NCBI GenBank assembly: GCA_030589825.1
Contig: JAUUZT010000019.1
Coordinates: 1 to 9,401 of the forward strand
Direction of reading: 5' to 3'
Length of the DNA: 9,401 nt
Source: Dehalococcoidia bacterium
GTDB lineage: Bacteria > Chloroflexota > Dehalococcoidia > GIF9 > AB-539-J10
Notes under the pieces: model-generated
The model's database searches: none
Seen by the model: the letters and a program-made list of their open reading frames with translations, nothing else
What the model was told of the DNA's origin: nothing
Shown: in pieces, positions 1 to 6,010 of the stretch
Position numbering within the stretch: position 1 is the stretch's first letter
How the letters are laid out: every line of letters begins with the position of its first letter
Made by a program: the position numbers and the translations under genes

Positions 1-68
1 ACTTCACAATAGCACATCTTCGTTATCTAGGGTTATGTTTTTGACTATTTAAAATGTTTTGACTGTAA

Positions 69-581
69 ATGAGAAAGATTCTTAGAATTATTGATTCAAT
101 CAACGAGACAATAGGTTCACTAGCCAGTTGGCTTGTTATCGCCATGGTTATCGTTATCCTCTACGAGGTAATCGCCCGATACGTATTCAACTCCCCAACA
201 AGCTGGGCCTTTGGCAGCATGCGACTGATTGGAGGTGCTATTATCGTGCTTGGCTGGGCATACGCCCAGTTACATAACGCACATATCAGGGTGGATATCT
301 TTTACACCCACTTCTCGGCCAGGCAAAAGGCTCTTATTGATATCATGGGAAGCATACTGTTCTTTTTCCCTTTAATTGGTGCATTGACGTGGCTGGTGAT
401 ATCAAATACGGTAGAGAACTATTTATTAACCGGCCAGATACTAACATTCCGCTTCTGGTGCTCTCCTTCCAGCGTATACGGAATAATAATCATGCTGGGA
501 CTGTCCCTTACCAGTCTCCAATTCACTGCCCGATTGATTCGTGATATCCATACCTTTACAAAGGGAAGTTACCATGATTGA
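69..581 (+). CDS. dctQ: TRAP transporter small permease subunit (DctQ family)
   Basis: This is the small membrane subunit of a tripartite ATP-independent periplasmic (TRAP) transporter. With DctM and an extracytoplasmic binding protein it drives ion-coupled uptake of an organic acid or similar solute. The 170-residue protein shows four hydrophobic segments at about 16-38, 50-68, 89-111 and 134-155. It also has the family pattern of a charged N-terminus, a 'YEVIARYVFN' stretch after helix 1 and 'AYAQLHNAHIRVDIFY' after helix 2. The start is the first possible one, because a TAA lies immediately upstream in frame at 66-68. There is no clear Shine-Dalgarno sequence, so translation may depend on upstream context outside the window. 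The stop overlaps the dctM start by 8 nt, which indicates co-translation. No dctP gene is visible. The dctM partner resembles the mannitol/chloroaromatic (FcbT2/FcbT3) branch, but the substrate cannot be read from sequence. Confidence 0.9.
   Translation: MRKILRIIDSINETIGSLASWLVIAMVIVILYEVIARYVFNSPTSWAFGSMRLIGGAIIVLGWAYAQLHNAHIRVDIFYTHFSARQKALIDIMGSILFFFPLIGALTWLVISNTVENYLLTGQILTFRFWCSPSSVYGIIIMLGLSLTSLQFTARLIRDIHTFTKGSYHD
561..566 (+). promoter_or_regulatory. Shine-Dalgarno sequence that fixes the dctM start
   Basis: AAGGGA lies 7 nt before ATG 574 and inside the end of dctQ. It supports the 447-residue form of DctM over an 11-residue longer form from GTG 541, which would have no ribosome binding site of its own. 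Confidence 0.7.
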
Positions 582-1917
582 GCTTAGTCCTGAGATATAT
601 ACCCTTATCTTTGTGGGGGCAATACTGATAGGGGTCCTGGCAGGCTACCACATAGCCCTGGTCATCGGAGGAGTCGGAGCAATAGTCGGTTATCTCACTA
701 TTGGGCCACTGGTAGTTGTGCTGGCGGATATGCGCATCAGTGCCATGCTGTTGAACTACAATATGCTGGCCATTCCACTGTTTACCTTTATGGGAGCCAT
801 TCTGGCCCATTCGGGGATAGCGGATAAATTATATGGAGCCCTGCACCTGTGGCTGGGAGGATTGAGAGGTGGATTGGCACTGGGTACCGTTTTGATTGGC
901 ACTCTCCTTGCTGCCTGCCTCGGAGTAGTACAAGCCTCGGTAAGTATGCTTACGGTGGTGGCTTTGGGTCCCATGCTGAGAAGGGGCTATGGAAAAGACC
1001 TGGCCTGCGGCTCAATCTGTGCCGGTGGGACCTTAGGCATATTGATTCCACCAAGCATCATGCTGGTTGTTCTTGGCCCCGCAACAGGACTGTCTGTGGG
1101 CAGATTGTTCATGGGGGCCATTTTCCCCGGACTCTTACTATCCGCCCTGTATTGTGCTTATATCATAATTCGGTCACTGTTAAATCCCGCAATAGCACCC
1201 CCTGCACCAGTAGAAGAGAGACGCGCTTCCCTGGTAATAAAAACAAGGATGCTGCTAAGTTCTCTTGTTCCTCCAATGATATTAATATTAGCAGTCCTTG
1301 GCAGTATATTCTTTGGTATTGCTACCGTATATGAAGCAGCAGGGGTTGGCGCTGCCGCGGCTGTATTGCTATCTATTGCCTATCGAAAATTCAGCTGGCA
1401 AATATTTAAGCATTCCATGGGAGAGACGCTGAGAATAACTGGATTTGTAATGCTGATTACCTGCTGTGCCTACTTTACCGTCGGTATATTCCTGTACCTG
1501 CGCTGTGGAGCCGTCATAAAGGATCTTATCCTGGCCATACCGATGGGACGATGGGGAGCCTTTGCCGCCATAATGCTTACCATTTTCATACTGGGGATGT
1601 TTATTGATTGGATAGGGATAGTCATGATAATTGCCCCGATAGTTGTGCCGCTAACACCTGTGTTAGGCTTCGACCAGCTATGGTTTACGCTCATGATCTG
1701 TGTTAACCTGCAGATGGCCTTCTTAACTCCACCATTTGCATCAGCTATATTTGTCCTCAGAGGTACCGCCAAACCTGAATTGGGAATAACCACCATGGAT
1801 ATAATCCGTGGTGTAATTCCTTTCATCATATTGATAATTGTTGGACTCGGTATCTGCATATTGTTCCCCCAGATATTGCTATGGCTCCCTGATAAAATGA
1901 TAAGGTCTTCCTGGTAA
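574..1917 (+). CDS. dctM: TRAP transporter large permease subunit (DctM family, FcbT3-like branch)
   Basis: This is the transport-catalysing membrane subunit of the TRAP system, a 447-residue protein hydrophobic over nearly its whole length, as expected for 12 or so helices. Visible family signatures are 'AIPLFTFMGAILAHSG' (about 66-81), 'GTLGILIPPSI' (152-162), 'GIATVYEAAGVGA' in the second half, 'MFIDWIGIVMIIAPIVVPL', and 'NLQMAFLTPPFASAIFVLRG' near the C-terminus. The last resembles the mannitol/chloroaromatic-type large subunits. A polar linker (about 213-230) divides the two halves. I start it at ATG 574 rather than the in-frame GTG at 541. AAGGGA at 561-566 is correctly spaced for 574, and an ATGATTGA overlap with the dctQ stop gives classic translational coupling. 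It is intact, and the substrate is unknown. Confidence 0.93.
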   Translation: MIELSPEIYTLIFVGAILIGVLAGYHIALVIGGVGAIVGYLTIGPLVVVLADMRISAMLLNYNMLAIPLFTFMGAILAHSGIADKLYGALHLWLGGLRGGLALGTVLIGTLLAACLGVVQASVSMLTVVALGPMLRRGYGKDLACGSICAGGTLGILIPPSIMLVVLGPATGLSVGRLFMGAIFPGLLLSALYCAYIIIRSLLNPAIAPPAPVEERRASLVIKTRMLLSSLVPPMILILAVLGSIFFGIATVYEAAGVGAAAAVLLSIAYRKFSWQIFKHSMGETLRITGFVMLITCCAYFTVGIFLYLRCGAVIKDLILAIPMGRWGAFAAIMLTIFILGMFIDWIGIVMIIAPIVVPLTPVLGFDQLWFTLMICVNLQMAFLTPPFASAIFVLRGTAKPELGITTMDIIRGVIPFIILIIVGLGICILFPQILLWLPDKMIRSSW

Positions 1918-2015
1918 GAGCAGAAAGTAATATAATAGAAAGCAGGACAGTATAAATTAGAAATATGGTGGAATAGCCAATAATAAAAACAAAGCATAAA
2001 GGAGAATTAACAAAC

Positions 2016-2537
2016 ATGAAAGACAAAGATATTAAGGTCCTGGCAGATAAGGCATATCAGCTGGGATATGAGTACGAGAAAACCTACAAAGGCTGCGCCC
2101 AGTGTATAGTGGCAGCCGTACAGGATACTTTAAATATCAAGAATGATGATATCTTTAAAGCGGTAACTGGCTGTTCTGGAGGAGGAGGTTCGTTGTGTGA
2201 TGCTGGTTGTGGAGGTTACGTAGGAGGTATAATTCTGCTCAGTATGCTCTGGGGGAGAGAAAGAAATAATTTTGCCGATCCAGATAAGGTTAGAGCAAGG
2301 ACCTCCGAACTTGCCAGAAAACTGCATGCCAGATTTATAGAAGAATACGGAACTGTTATATGCAGGGATATCCATATGAAATTGTTCGGCCGATTTTTCT
2401 ATATGGCAGACCCTGAAGAGGCCGAAAAATTTGATGCTGCAGGTGCCCACAGTACCGTTTGCCCTGGTGTAGTAGGTAAGGCTGCAAAATGGGTCACAGA
2501 AATCATCCTGCAGGAAAACCTGTTGCCTGAGGACTAA
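2016..2537 (+). CDS. C_GCAxxG_C_C family putative redox-active protein
   Basis: This 173-residue protein with seven cysteines belongs to the C_GCAxxG_C_C family (Pfam PF09719 / TIGR01909), a putative redox family whose members are often encoded near transporter genes. No signal peptide or membrane helix is obvious, so it is probably cytoplasmic. I align the four family cysteines as C27 (in 'GCAQCIVAAV'), C65 (in 'CGGYVGGIILL', the CGAxxG motif with Ala changed to Gly), C116 ('TVICRDIHMKLFG') and C149 ('STVCPGVVGKAA'). C30, C53 and C61 are additional, and a glycine run (54-58, GGGGS-like) sits between C53 and C61. The ATG is preceded by AAAGGAG at 1998-2004, which is 11 nt away. The gene lies 98 nt after dctM on the same strand, so co-expression with the transporter is plausible. 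The biochemical reaction of this family is not known to me. Confidence 0.85.
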   Translation: MKDKDIKVLADKAYQLGYEYEKTYKGCAQCIVAAVQDTLNIKNDDIFKAVTGCSGGGGSLCDAGCGGYVGGIILLSMLWGRERNNFADPDKVRARTSELARKLHARFIEEYGTVICRDIHMKLFGRFFYMADPEEAEKFDAAGAHSTVCPGVVGKAAKWVTEIILQENLLPED

Positions 2538-2634
2538 CACTTCAGCGTTCACCAAAAGGTATAAATATATAAACAGTTGCTTATATTAAAGTTATGCTAT
2601 TTTAAAGCAGAAAAGATGAAGGAGAACAATTGAT

Positions 2635-2994
2635 ATGAGCTCTATTGGTATAGATATTATAGAAATAGAGCGTATAGAATCTGCCATAAAGCAATGGAAG
2701 AAACGCTTTCTGAATCGAGTCTATACCGATGCCGAACAAAATATCGCTGGAGACGACATTTCAGCCTTAGCCAGCCGATTTGCAGGCAAGGAAGCAGTAA
2801 TGAAAGCTCTTGGTACCGGTACCAAGGGCATCGGTTGGCGCGATATTGAAATATTATCAAACAGCGATGGAAAACCTCTGATAAACCTTTACGGGAATGC
2901 CCTTAATAAGGCTAAAGAATTAAACTTAAAGGAATTCTCCATCAGCCTTTCTGACACCAGACAATATGCTGTAGCCGCCGTAATAGCCAATTGA
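2635..2994 (+). CDS. acpS: Holo-[acyl-carrier-protein] synthase (AcpS)
   Basis: AcpS transfers 4'-phosphopantetheine from coenzyme A to the conserved serine of apo-ACP, activating it for fatty acid synthesis in the cytoplasm. The 119-residue length is typical of the trimeric AcpS type. The N-terminal 'IGIDIIEIERI' holds the Mg-binding Asp7. The second signature 'RFAGKEAVMKALGTG' (48-62) holds the Mg-binding Glu53. The C-terminal 'SISLSDTRQYAVAAVI' matches the family's closing strand; Asp at position 107, where many members have His, is also seen in the E. coli enzyme. The ATG at 2635 has AAGGAGA at 2619-2625 with 9-nt spacing. The gene follows the redox gene by 97 nt and precedes yifB by 49 nt. 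It is intact. Confidence 0.95.
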   Translation: MSSIGIDIIEIERIESAIKQWKKRFLNRVYTDAEQNIAGDDISALASRFAGKEAVMKALGTGTKGIGWRDIEILSNSDGKPLINLYGNALNKAKELNLKEFSISLSDTRQYAVAAVIAN

Positions 2995-3025
2995 AGCTCT
3001 CCTACATCTGTCAGGAGATAATATC

Positions 3026-3034
3026 TGGTATAAT
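3026..3034 (+). promoter_or_regulatory. Extended -10 promoter element for yifB
   Basis: The sequence TGGTATAAT combines a TGn extension with a consensus TATAAT (3029-3034). No convincing -35 hexamer lies 16-18 nt upstream, which is acceptable for extended -10 promoters. Transcription would be expected to begin about 7-9 nt downstream, at 3041-3043, directly before the yifB ATG at 3044. Confidence 0.5.
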
Positions 3035-3043
3035 TACGGCGAT

Positions 3044-4564
3044 ATGTTAGCCAAGATAAAAAGCTGTGCTGTAGTAGGCCTTGAAGGCGCCACAGTAGAT
3101 GTCGAAGTTGATATATCCCCTGGATTGCCATCATTTTCCATTGTAGGATTGGCTGATAAAGCAGTCCAGGAAGCCAAGGAAAGGGTACGAGCAGCAATTA
3201 AAAACTCTGGCTTTACTTTCCTCAACAGGCGCATTACTGTCAATCTGGCACCAGCAGATTTAAAAAAAGAAGGGCCAGCCTACGACTTGCCTATAGCCAT
3301 AGGTTTGTTAGTCAGTTCAGGACAACTACATGCTGACCTTACCAGTAGTGTCTTCCTTGGAGAACTTTCTCTTGATGGAAAATTACGCCATACTCACGGC
3401 ATATTACCTATGGTCGCCCTGGCACATGATGTTGGCCTATCAAGGGTATTTGTACCCCAGGATGACGCTAAAGAGGCATCATTAATAAGCGACATAGAAA
3501 TATTCCCTGTGGAATCTCTGCCTCAATTATGCAGTCACCTCCATAATGAAACAATAATCGCTCCATACTGTAACAACATAGACTGGTATCAGAATATACA
3601 TAATGATTATATCTTCGACTTGAGTTATGTAAAAGGACAAGAACATGCAAAAAGGGCACTGGAAATAGCAGCAGCAGGCAGGCATAACGTGCTAATGTGT
3701 GGGCCACCAGGTAGTGGTAAGACTATGCTAGCTCGTTCATTGCCCTCAATCTTGCCCCAACTGACCATGAAAGAGGCCATAGAAGTAACCAAAATCTACA
3801 GCATCAGTGGATTGCTTCCTCAAGACACTCCTATCATTACTGAGCGTCCCTTCCGTTCTCCCCACTACACCACTTCACACGCAGGTCTGGTAGGAGGCGG
3901 ACAATGGCCACGACCTGGAGAAATAAGCCTGAGCCATCGAGGAGTACTATTCCTGGATGAATTACCTGAGTTTGGTCATTCCAGTCTGGAATCACTTCGC
4001 CAGCCCCTGGAAGATAAGGTCATCACTGTCAGTAGAGCTCGCGGTACAGTCACCTTCCCAGCTAACTTCATGTTGGTAGCAGCCATGAATCCATGTCCCT
4101 GTGGCTATTATGGAGATCCCTTTAAGGAATGCAAATGTTCAGTTGGAGAAATTTCTCGCTACCATAAAAAAATAAGCGGCCCCTTAATCGACCGCATAGA
4201 CATTTTTCTCGACGTTCCTCATATAGACTACGAAAAACTAACTGAAAGCAAGCTGTCTGAGACATCTACAATAGTCGGAGAGAGAATTAAAGCATCTCAT
4301 ATGATTCAGCTTAAGAGATTCCATGACACTGATTTAAATTGTAATGCTGATATGACAGCCAGAGAAGTGAAAGAGTTCTGCGCCGTAGAATCATCCGCAC
4401 AAGGCTTACTACGCACCGCCATGAAACAACTACATCTCACTGCCCGTGCATTCCACCATGTCTTAAAACTTTCCCGTACCATTGCTGACCTGGATGATGC
4501 AGAATCCATTAAAACCCATCACGTAGCTGAAGCCTTACAGTACCGACATAAAGAGCTAATATAA
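3044..4564 (+). CDS. yifB: YifB/ComM-type Mg-chelatase-like AAA+ ATPase
   Basis: This is a full-length 506-residue member of the YifB/ComM family (subfamily TIGR00368). ComM is a helicase that promotes branch migration during integration of DNA taken up by natural transformation. In most carriers the role is less certain. Domain order is an N-terminal ChlI-like region (about 1-170, with 'SIVGLADKAVQEAKERVRAA' at 32-51), then the AAA+ core. The core has Walker A GPPGSGKT (220-227), Walker B VLFLDE (301-306), and 'AAMNPCPCGYYG' followed by a second Cys pair. Cys351, 353, 363 and 365 could hold a metal. The arginine-bearing 'SGPLIDRIDI' is at 378-387, and a C-terminal lid domain (about 420-506) has 'LTARAFHHVLKLSRTIADL'. 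No Shine-Dalgarno precedes the ATG, which sits 9 nt after a TATAAT. The stop lies 2 nt from the stop of the convergent membrane gene. Confidence 0.95.
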   Translation: MLAKIKSCAVVGLEGATVDVEVDISPGLPSFSIVGLADKAVQEAKERVRAAIKNSGFTFLNRRITVNLAPADLKKEGPAYDLPIAIGLLVSSGQLHADLTSSVFLGELSLDGKLRHTHGILPMVALAHDVGLSRVFVPQDDAKEASLISDIEIFPVESLPQLCSHLHNETIIAPYCNNIDWYQNIHNDYIFDLSYVKGQEHAKRALEIAAAGRHNVLMCGPPGSGKTMLARSLPSILPQLTMKEAIEVTKIYSISGLLPQDTPIITERPFRSPHYTTSHAGLVGGGQWPRPGEISLSHRGVLFLDELPEFGHSSLESLRQPLEDKVITVSRARGTVTFPANFMLVAAMNPCPCGYYGDPFKECKCSVGEISRYHKKISGPLIDRIDIFLDVPHIDYEKLTESKLSETSTIVGERIKASHMIQLKRFHDTDLNCNADMTAREVKEFCAVESSAQGLLRTAMKQLHLTARAFHHVLKLSRTIADLDDAESIKTHHVAEALQYRHKELI

Positions 4565-4566
4565 CT

Positions 4567-4827
4567 CTAAAATACTCTATACCTTATAATAACACTCACA
4601 ACTAGCAGCACTACACCAATAACGATGCAGATTCTGCCGCCTATAAGCCAAGCGCTTAACCAGGGACGATATGGTTCACGAGTTAAAAACTCTTTTACAT
4701 CTCTCCTGGTTGATATTGAGTCATAATATTGTGTCTGTTCTCTCCTGCTCCAGAGAACAGACACAATCCCTAAGAGTATAAAAAATATACCCATTCCAAG
4801 AATAGCTTGCCAGGTAGCAAACGTCAT
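4567..4827 (-). CDS. Small two-helix membrane protein, unknown function
   Basis: I do not recognise this 86-residue protein. It has two clear hydrophobic segments, about 8-26 and 57-80, separated by a polar, Arg/Glu-rich linker (27-55, with 'SRREQTQYYDS' and 'LTREPYRPW'). It ends in a short basic tail, so it is probably a helical hairpin in the inner membrane. The ATG lies 1 nt past the rplL stop. No good Shine-Dalgarno is visible, so translation is likely coupled to rplL. It occupies the position where rpoB often follows rplL. Codons 21-34 contain a perfect 16-bp inverted repeat. The hydrophobic pattern and tight operon fit argue for a real gene, but the protein could also be weakly expressed because of that hairpin. 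The stop faces the yifB stop across 2 nt. Confidence 0.7.
   Translation of the reverse strand: MTFATWQAILGMGIFFILLGIVSVLWSRREQTQYYDSISTRRDVKEFLTREPYRPWLSAWLIGGRICIVIGVVLLVVSVIIRYRVF
4728..4767. repeat. Perfect 16-bp inverted repeat with 8-nt loop
   Basis: The left arm ATTGTGTCTGTTCTCT (4728-4743) is exactly the reverse complement of the right arm (4752-4767). The loop is CCTGCTCC on the plus strand. In the minus-strand transcript the hairpin begins 61 nt past the rplL stop codon and lies inside the small membrane gene. Neither side has a U-run, so it is not a canonical intrinsic terminator in either direction. It could still act as an RNase barrier, a pause or transcription-end site between converging units, or a protein-binding palindrome. 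Confidence 0.9.
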
Positions 4828-4828
4828 A

Positions 4829-5302
4829 TTATTTAATTTCTACAGTAGCCCCTGCTGCTTCTATCTTCGCCTTGGTGTCGTTTGCTTCATCCTTAGATAC
4901 TGCTTCCTTCACTGTTTGTGGAGCAGCTTCTACCAAATCCTTGGCCTGCTTCAACCCCAAGTCAGTTACTGAGCGTACCGCTTTAATAACCTCAATTTTC
5001 TTTTCCCCAATGCTCTTTAAAACTACTGTGAACTCAGTTTTTTCCTCTTCTTCTTCCGCAGGTGCTCCGGCTTGAGTGTCGACCGCTGAGGCGGCAGCAA
5101 CAGCCATTGGAGCGGCACTTACACCGAATTCATCCTCTAACACCTTAACCAGATCAGCCAAATCTACTACTGTCATAGATTTAATGGCAGCAATAATATC
5201 TTCTTTGCTAATCCCCTTCACTTCCTTCTTTGCCTTCTCTTTACTAGTTTTCTTTTCTTCTTTTACTTGACCTTCTTCTACCTTTGTTTCTTCTGATGTC
5301 AT
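4829..5302 (-). CDS. rplL: 50S ribosomal protein L7/L12 with N-terminal extension
   Basis: This is the stalk protein that dimerises on L10 and recruits translation factors such as EF-Tu and EF-G to the ribosome. The conserved body has an N-terminal dimerisation helix pair from 'GISKEDIIAAIKSMTVVDLADLVKVLEDEFGV' (about 30-61). An Ala-rich hinge ending in a run of Glu follows (about 62-88). The C-terminal factor-binding domain spans 89-157 and includes 'GLKQAKDLVEAAP'. At 157 residues it is about 30 longer than the usual 120-130, because of a Lys/Glu-rich N-terminal extension (1-29). The ATG has AAAGGAGG at 5307-5314, a strong site with 4-nt spacing, so the long form is probably real. A GTG at codon 28 could give a normal-length protein but has poorer ribosome-site spacing. 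The gene lies 13 nt after rplJ. Confidence 0.95.
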   Translation of the reverse strand: MTSEETKVEEGQVKEEKKTSKEKAKKEVKGISKEDIIAAIKSMTVVDLADLVKVLEDEFGVSAAPMAVAAASAVDTQAGAPAEEEEEKTEFTVVLKSIGEKKIEVIKAVRSVTDLGLKQAKDLVEAAPQTVKEAVSKDEANDTKAKIEAAGATVEIK

Positions 5303-5306
5303 GTCC

Positions 5307-5314
5307 CCTCCTTT
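5307..5314 (-). promoter_or_regulatory. Shine-Dalgarno sequence supporting the long rplL start
   Basis: AAAGGAGG ends 4 nt before the ATG at 5302-5300 and sits in the 13-nt rplJ-rplL gap. It is the strongest ribosome site near this gene. It supports translation from the start that includes the charged extension. Confidence 0.75.
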
Positions 5315-5315
5315 G

Positions 5316-5837
5316 TTATTTAGTTAAATCTTGTATTCGCGCTCTTAATACATTCTGCAGTCCATATAGCGGGAAACTTACAGCATTATGCAATCCTCTC
5401 ATTGGAGCTTTTAACATAGCTACTACCTGCGAGATAAGTATCTCTCTGGATGGTAAATTAGCTAAAGCTACTACCTCAGTAGCATTAAGCGTTCTTTCGC
5501 CGAGAAGGGCTCCTTTAATCGTAATAGCCATTCCAGTAGATTTAATATATTGATTTATCAACCTGACCGCTTTAACTACGTCGTTATAGCCAAATATTAC
5601 AGCAGTAGGACCATCTATAACACTCATAACTTCTTCTTTCCCAGCCCTCTGAGCTGCAATCCTGATTAAGTTATTTTTTACTACCTGGTATTCAACATCA
5701 GGGTCAGCCATAGCTATACGCAACGCCGTAATATCTTTAGCCTTAATCCCCTGATAACTGGTGGTAACAATTATGCTACTTCTATCAAGTTTTTCTTCCA
5801 ATTGATTTATTATGCTTGTCTTTTTTTCTCTGAGCAT
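5316..5837 (-). CDS. rplJ: 50S ribosomal protein L10
   Basis: L10 anchors L7/L12 dimers to the 23S rRNA stalk base and autoregulates its own operon by binding the leader RNA. The 173-residue length and domain order fit the family. An N-terminal rRNA-binding domain includes 'TTSYQGIKAKDITALR' and 'YQVVKNNLIRIAAQ', followed by 'DGPTAVIFGYNDVVKA'. The C-terminal helical tail, which binds L7/L12, has 'VVAMLKAPMRGLHNAVSFPLYGLQNVLRARIQ'. I start at ATG 5837 because GGGAGG lies 4 nt upstream (5842-5847). An in-frame TTG at 5849 would add four residues, but it would lie upstream of that ribosome site and place the site within its own coding sequence. The gene is preceded by an L10 leader with an intrinsic terminator and followed after 13 nt by rplL. 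Confidence 0.95.
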   Translation of the reverse strand: MLREKKTSIINQLEEKLDRSSIIVTTSYQGIKAKDITALRIAMADPDVEYQVVKNNLIRIAAQRAGKEEVMSVIDGPTAVIFGYNDVVKAVRLINQYIKSTGMAITIKGALLGERTLNATEVVALANLPSREILISQVVAMLKAPMRGLHNAVSFPLYGLQNVLRARIQDLTK

Positions 5838-5841
5838 ATAA

Positions 5842-5847
5842 CCTCCC
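5842..5847 (-). promoter_or_regulatory. Shine-Dalgarno sequence that fixes the rplJ start
   Basis: GGGAGG, 4 nt upstream of ATG 5837, immediately follows the U-tract of the leader terminator. Polymerase must therefore read through the terminator for this site to be transcribed. Confidence 0.75.
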
Positions 5848-5882
5848 AAAAAACAAAATTCCCTGTGCCAATAACACAGGGA
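5848..5882 (-). terminator. Intrinsic terminator (attenuator) in the rplJ leader
   Basis: On the minus strand an 8-bp stem, TCCCTGTG pairing with CACAGGGA (5882-5875 with 5867-5860), closes a 7-nt loop. It is followed by TTTTGTTTTTT (5858-5848). This is a well-formed intrinsic terminator placed between the L10-leader fold and rplJ. Its likely role is premature termination when L10 or L10-(L12)n complexes are in excess. Confidence 0.85.
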
Positions 5883-5985
5883 TTGTTTATCACCTGAGCA
5901 GGCAATCTTTTAAACCATGGGTTCATTTAGCCTTAAAACCCTACACCTCTTTAACCAAAGAAGTATGGCACCTACCGTCACTGGC
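5883..5985 (-). ncRNA. Ribosomal protein L10 leader RNA
   Basis: This cis-regulatory RNA element resembles the L10 leader family (Rfam RF00557), in which L10 binds its own mRNA leader through a kink-turn-like site that mimics the rRNA target. The diagnostic segments are present on the minus strand. GACGGTAGGTG (5979-5969) sits at the 5' side and GCCTGCTCAGGTG (5903-5891) at the 3' side. GGTAGG (5976-5971) can pair with CCTGCT (5902-5897), with G-U wobbles included. Between them are a hairpin CTTCTTT-GGTT-AAAGAGG (5963-5946) and a GGGTT/AACCC stem (5941-5937 with 5923-5919). It lies between rplA and rplJ, the standard place, and leads directly into the attenuator. Confidence 0.85.
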
Positions 5986-6010
5986 ATTATCTCAATATTA
6001 AATTATGGTA

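Noticed and set aside
1..68. C-terminal end of an upstream gene (open frame from position 2 to TAA 50-52)
   Set aside because: Sixteen codons are too few to recognise anything, and chance openness is likely.
41..69. TTGACT with a TGTAAA 17 nt downstream as a dctQ promoter
   Set aside because: The -10 candidate would overlap the dctQ start codon, placing transcription start inside the gene.
541..573. Longer DctM from GTG 541
   Set aside because: It overlaps dctQ by 41 nt with no ribosome site. ATG 574 has a well-placed AAGGGA and the normal family N-terminus.
849..1334. Plus-strand alternate-frame open stretch of 161 codons inside dctM
   Set aside because: Its composition (many Ser, Arg, Trp, His, Cys) and lack of family features mark it as a shadow of dctM. 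Similar open frames opposite rplL, rplA, nusG and tuf were rejected for the same reason.
1931..1936. TATAAT between dctM and the redox gene as a promoter
   Set aside because: No TGn extension and no -35 better than about 2 of 6 matches at 16-18 nt. The region is AT-rich, so the hexamer alone is not convincing.
2809..2826. Perfect 18-nt palindrome CTTGGTACCGGTACCAAG in acpS
   Set aside because: It falls on the conserved ALGTGTKG motif. Repeated GGT ACC codons for Gly-Thr-Gly-Thr generate the symmetry, so coding explains it without a DNA site.
2998..3018. Hairpin TCTCCT/AGGAGA after the acpS stop as a terminator
   Set aside because: The stem is only 6 bp with a 9-nt loop and no T-run follows. 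It is too weak to call a terminator.
5219..5221. GTG at codon 28 of rplL as the true start of a normal-length L7/L12
   Set aside because: Not excluded, but the nearby AGGAA is too close to the GTG, while the upstream ATG has a strong Shine-Dalgarno. Kept only as an alternative.
5838..5849. Longer L10 from TTG 5849
   Set aside because: The TTG lies just upstream of GGGAGG, so the ribosome site would sit inside its coding sequence, and the TTG itself follows directly on the terminator U-tract. ATG 5837 has correct spacing.
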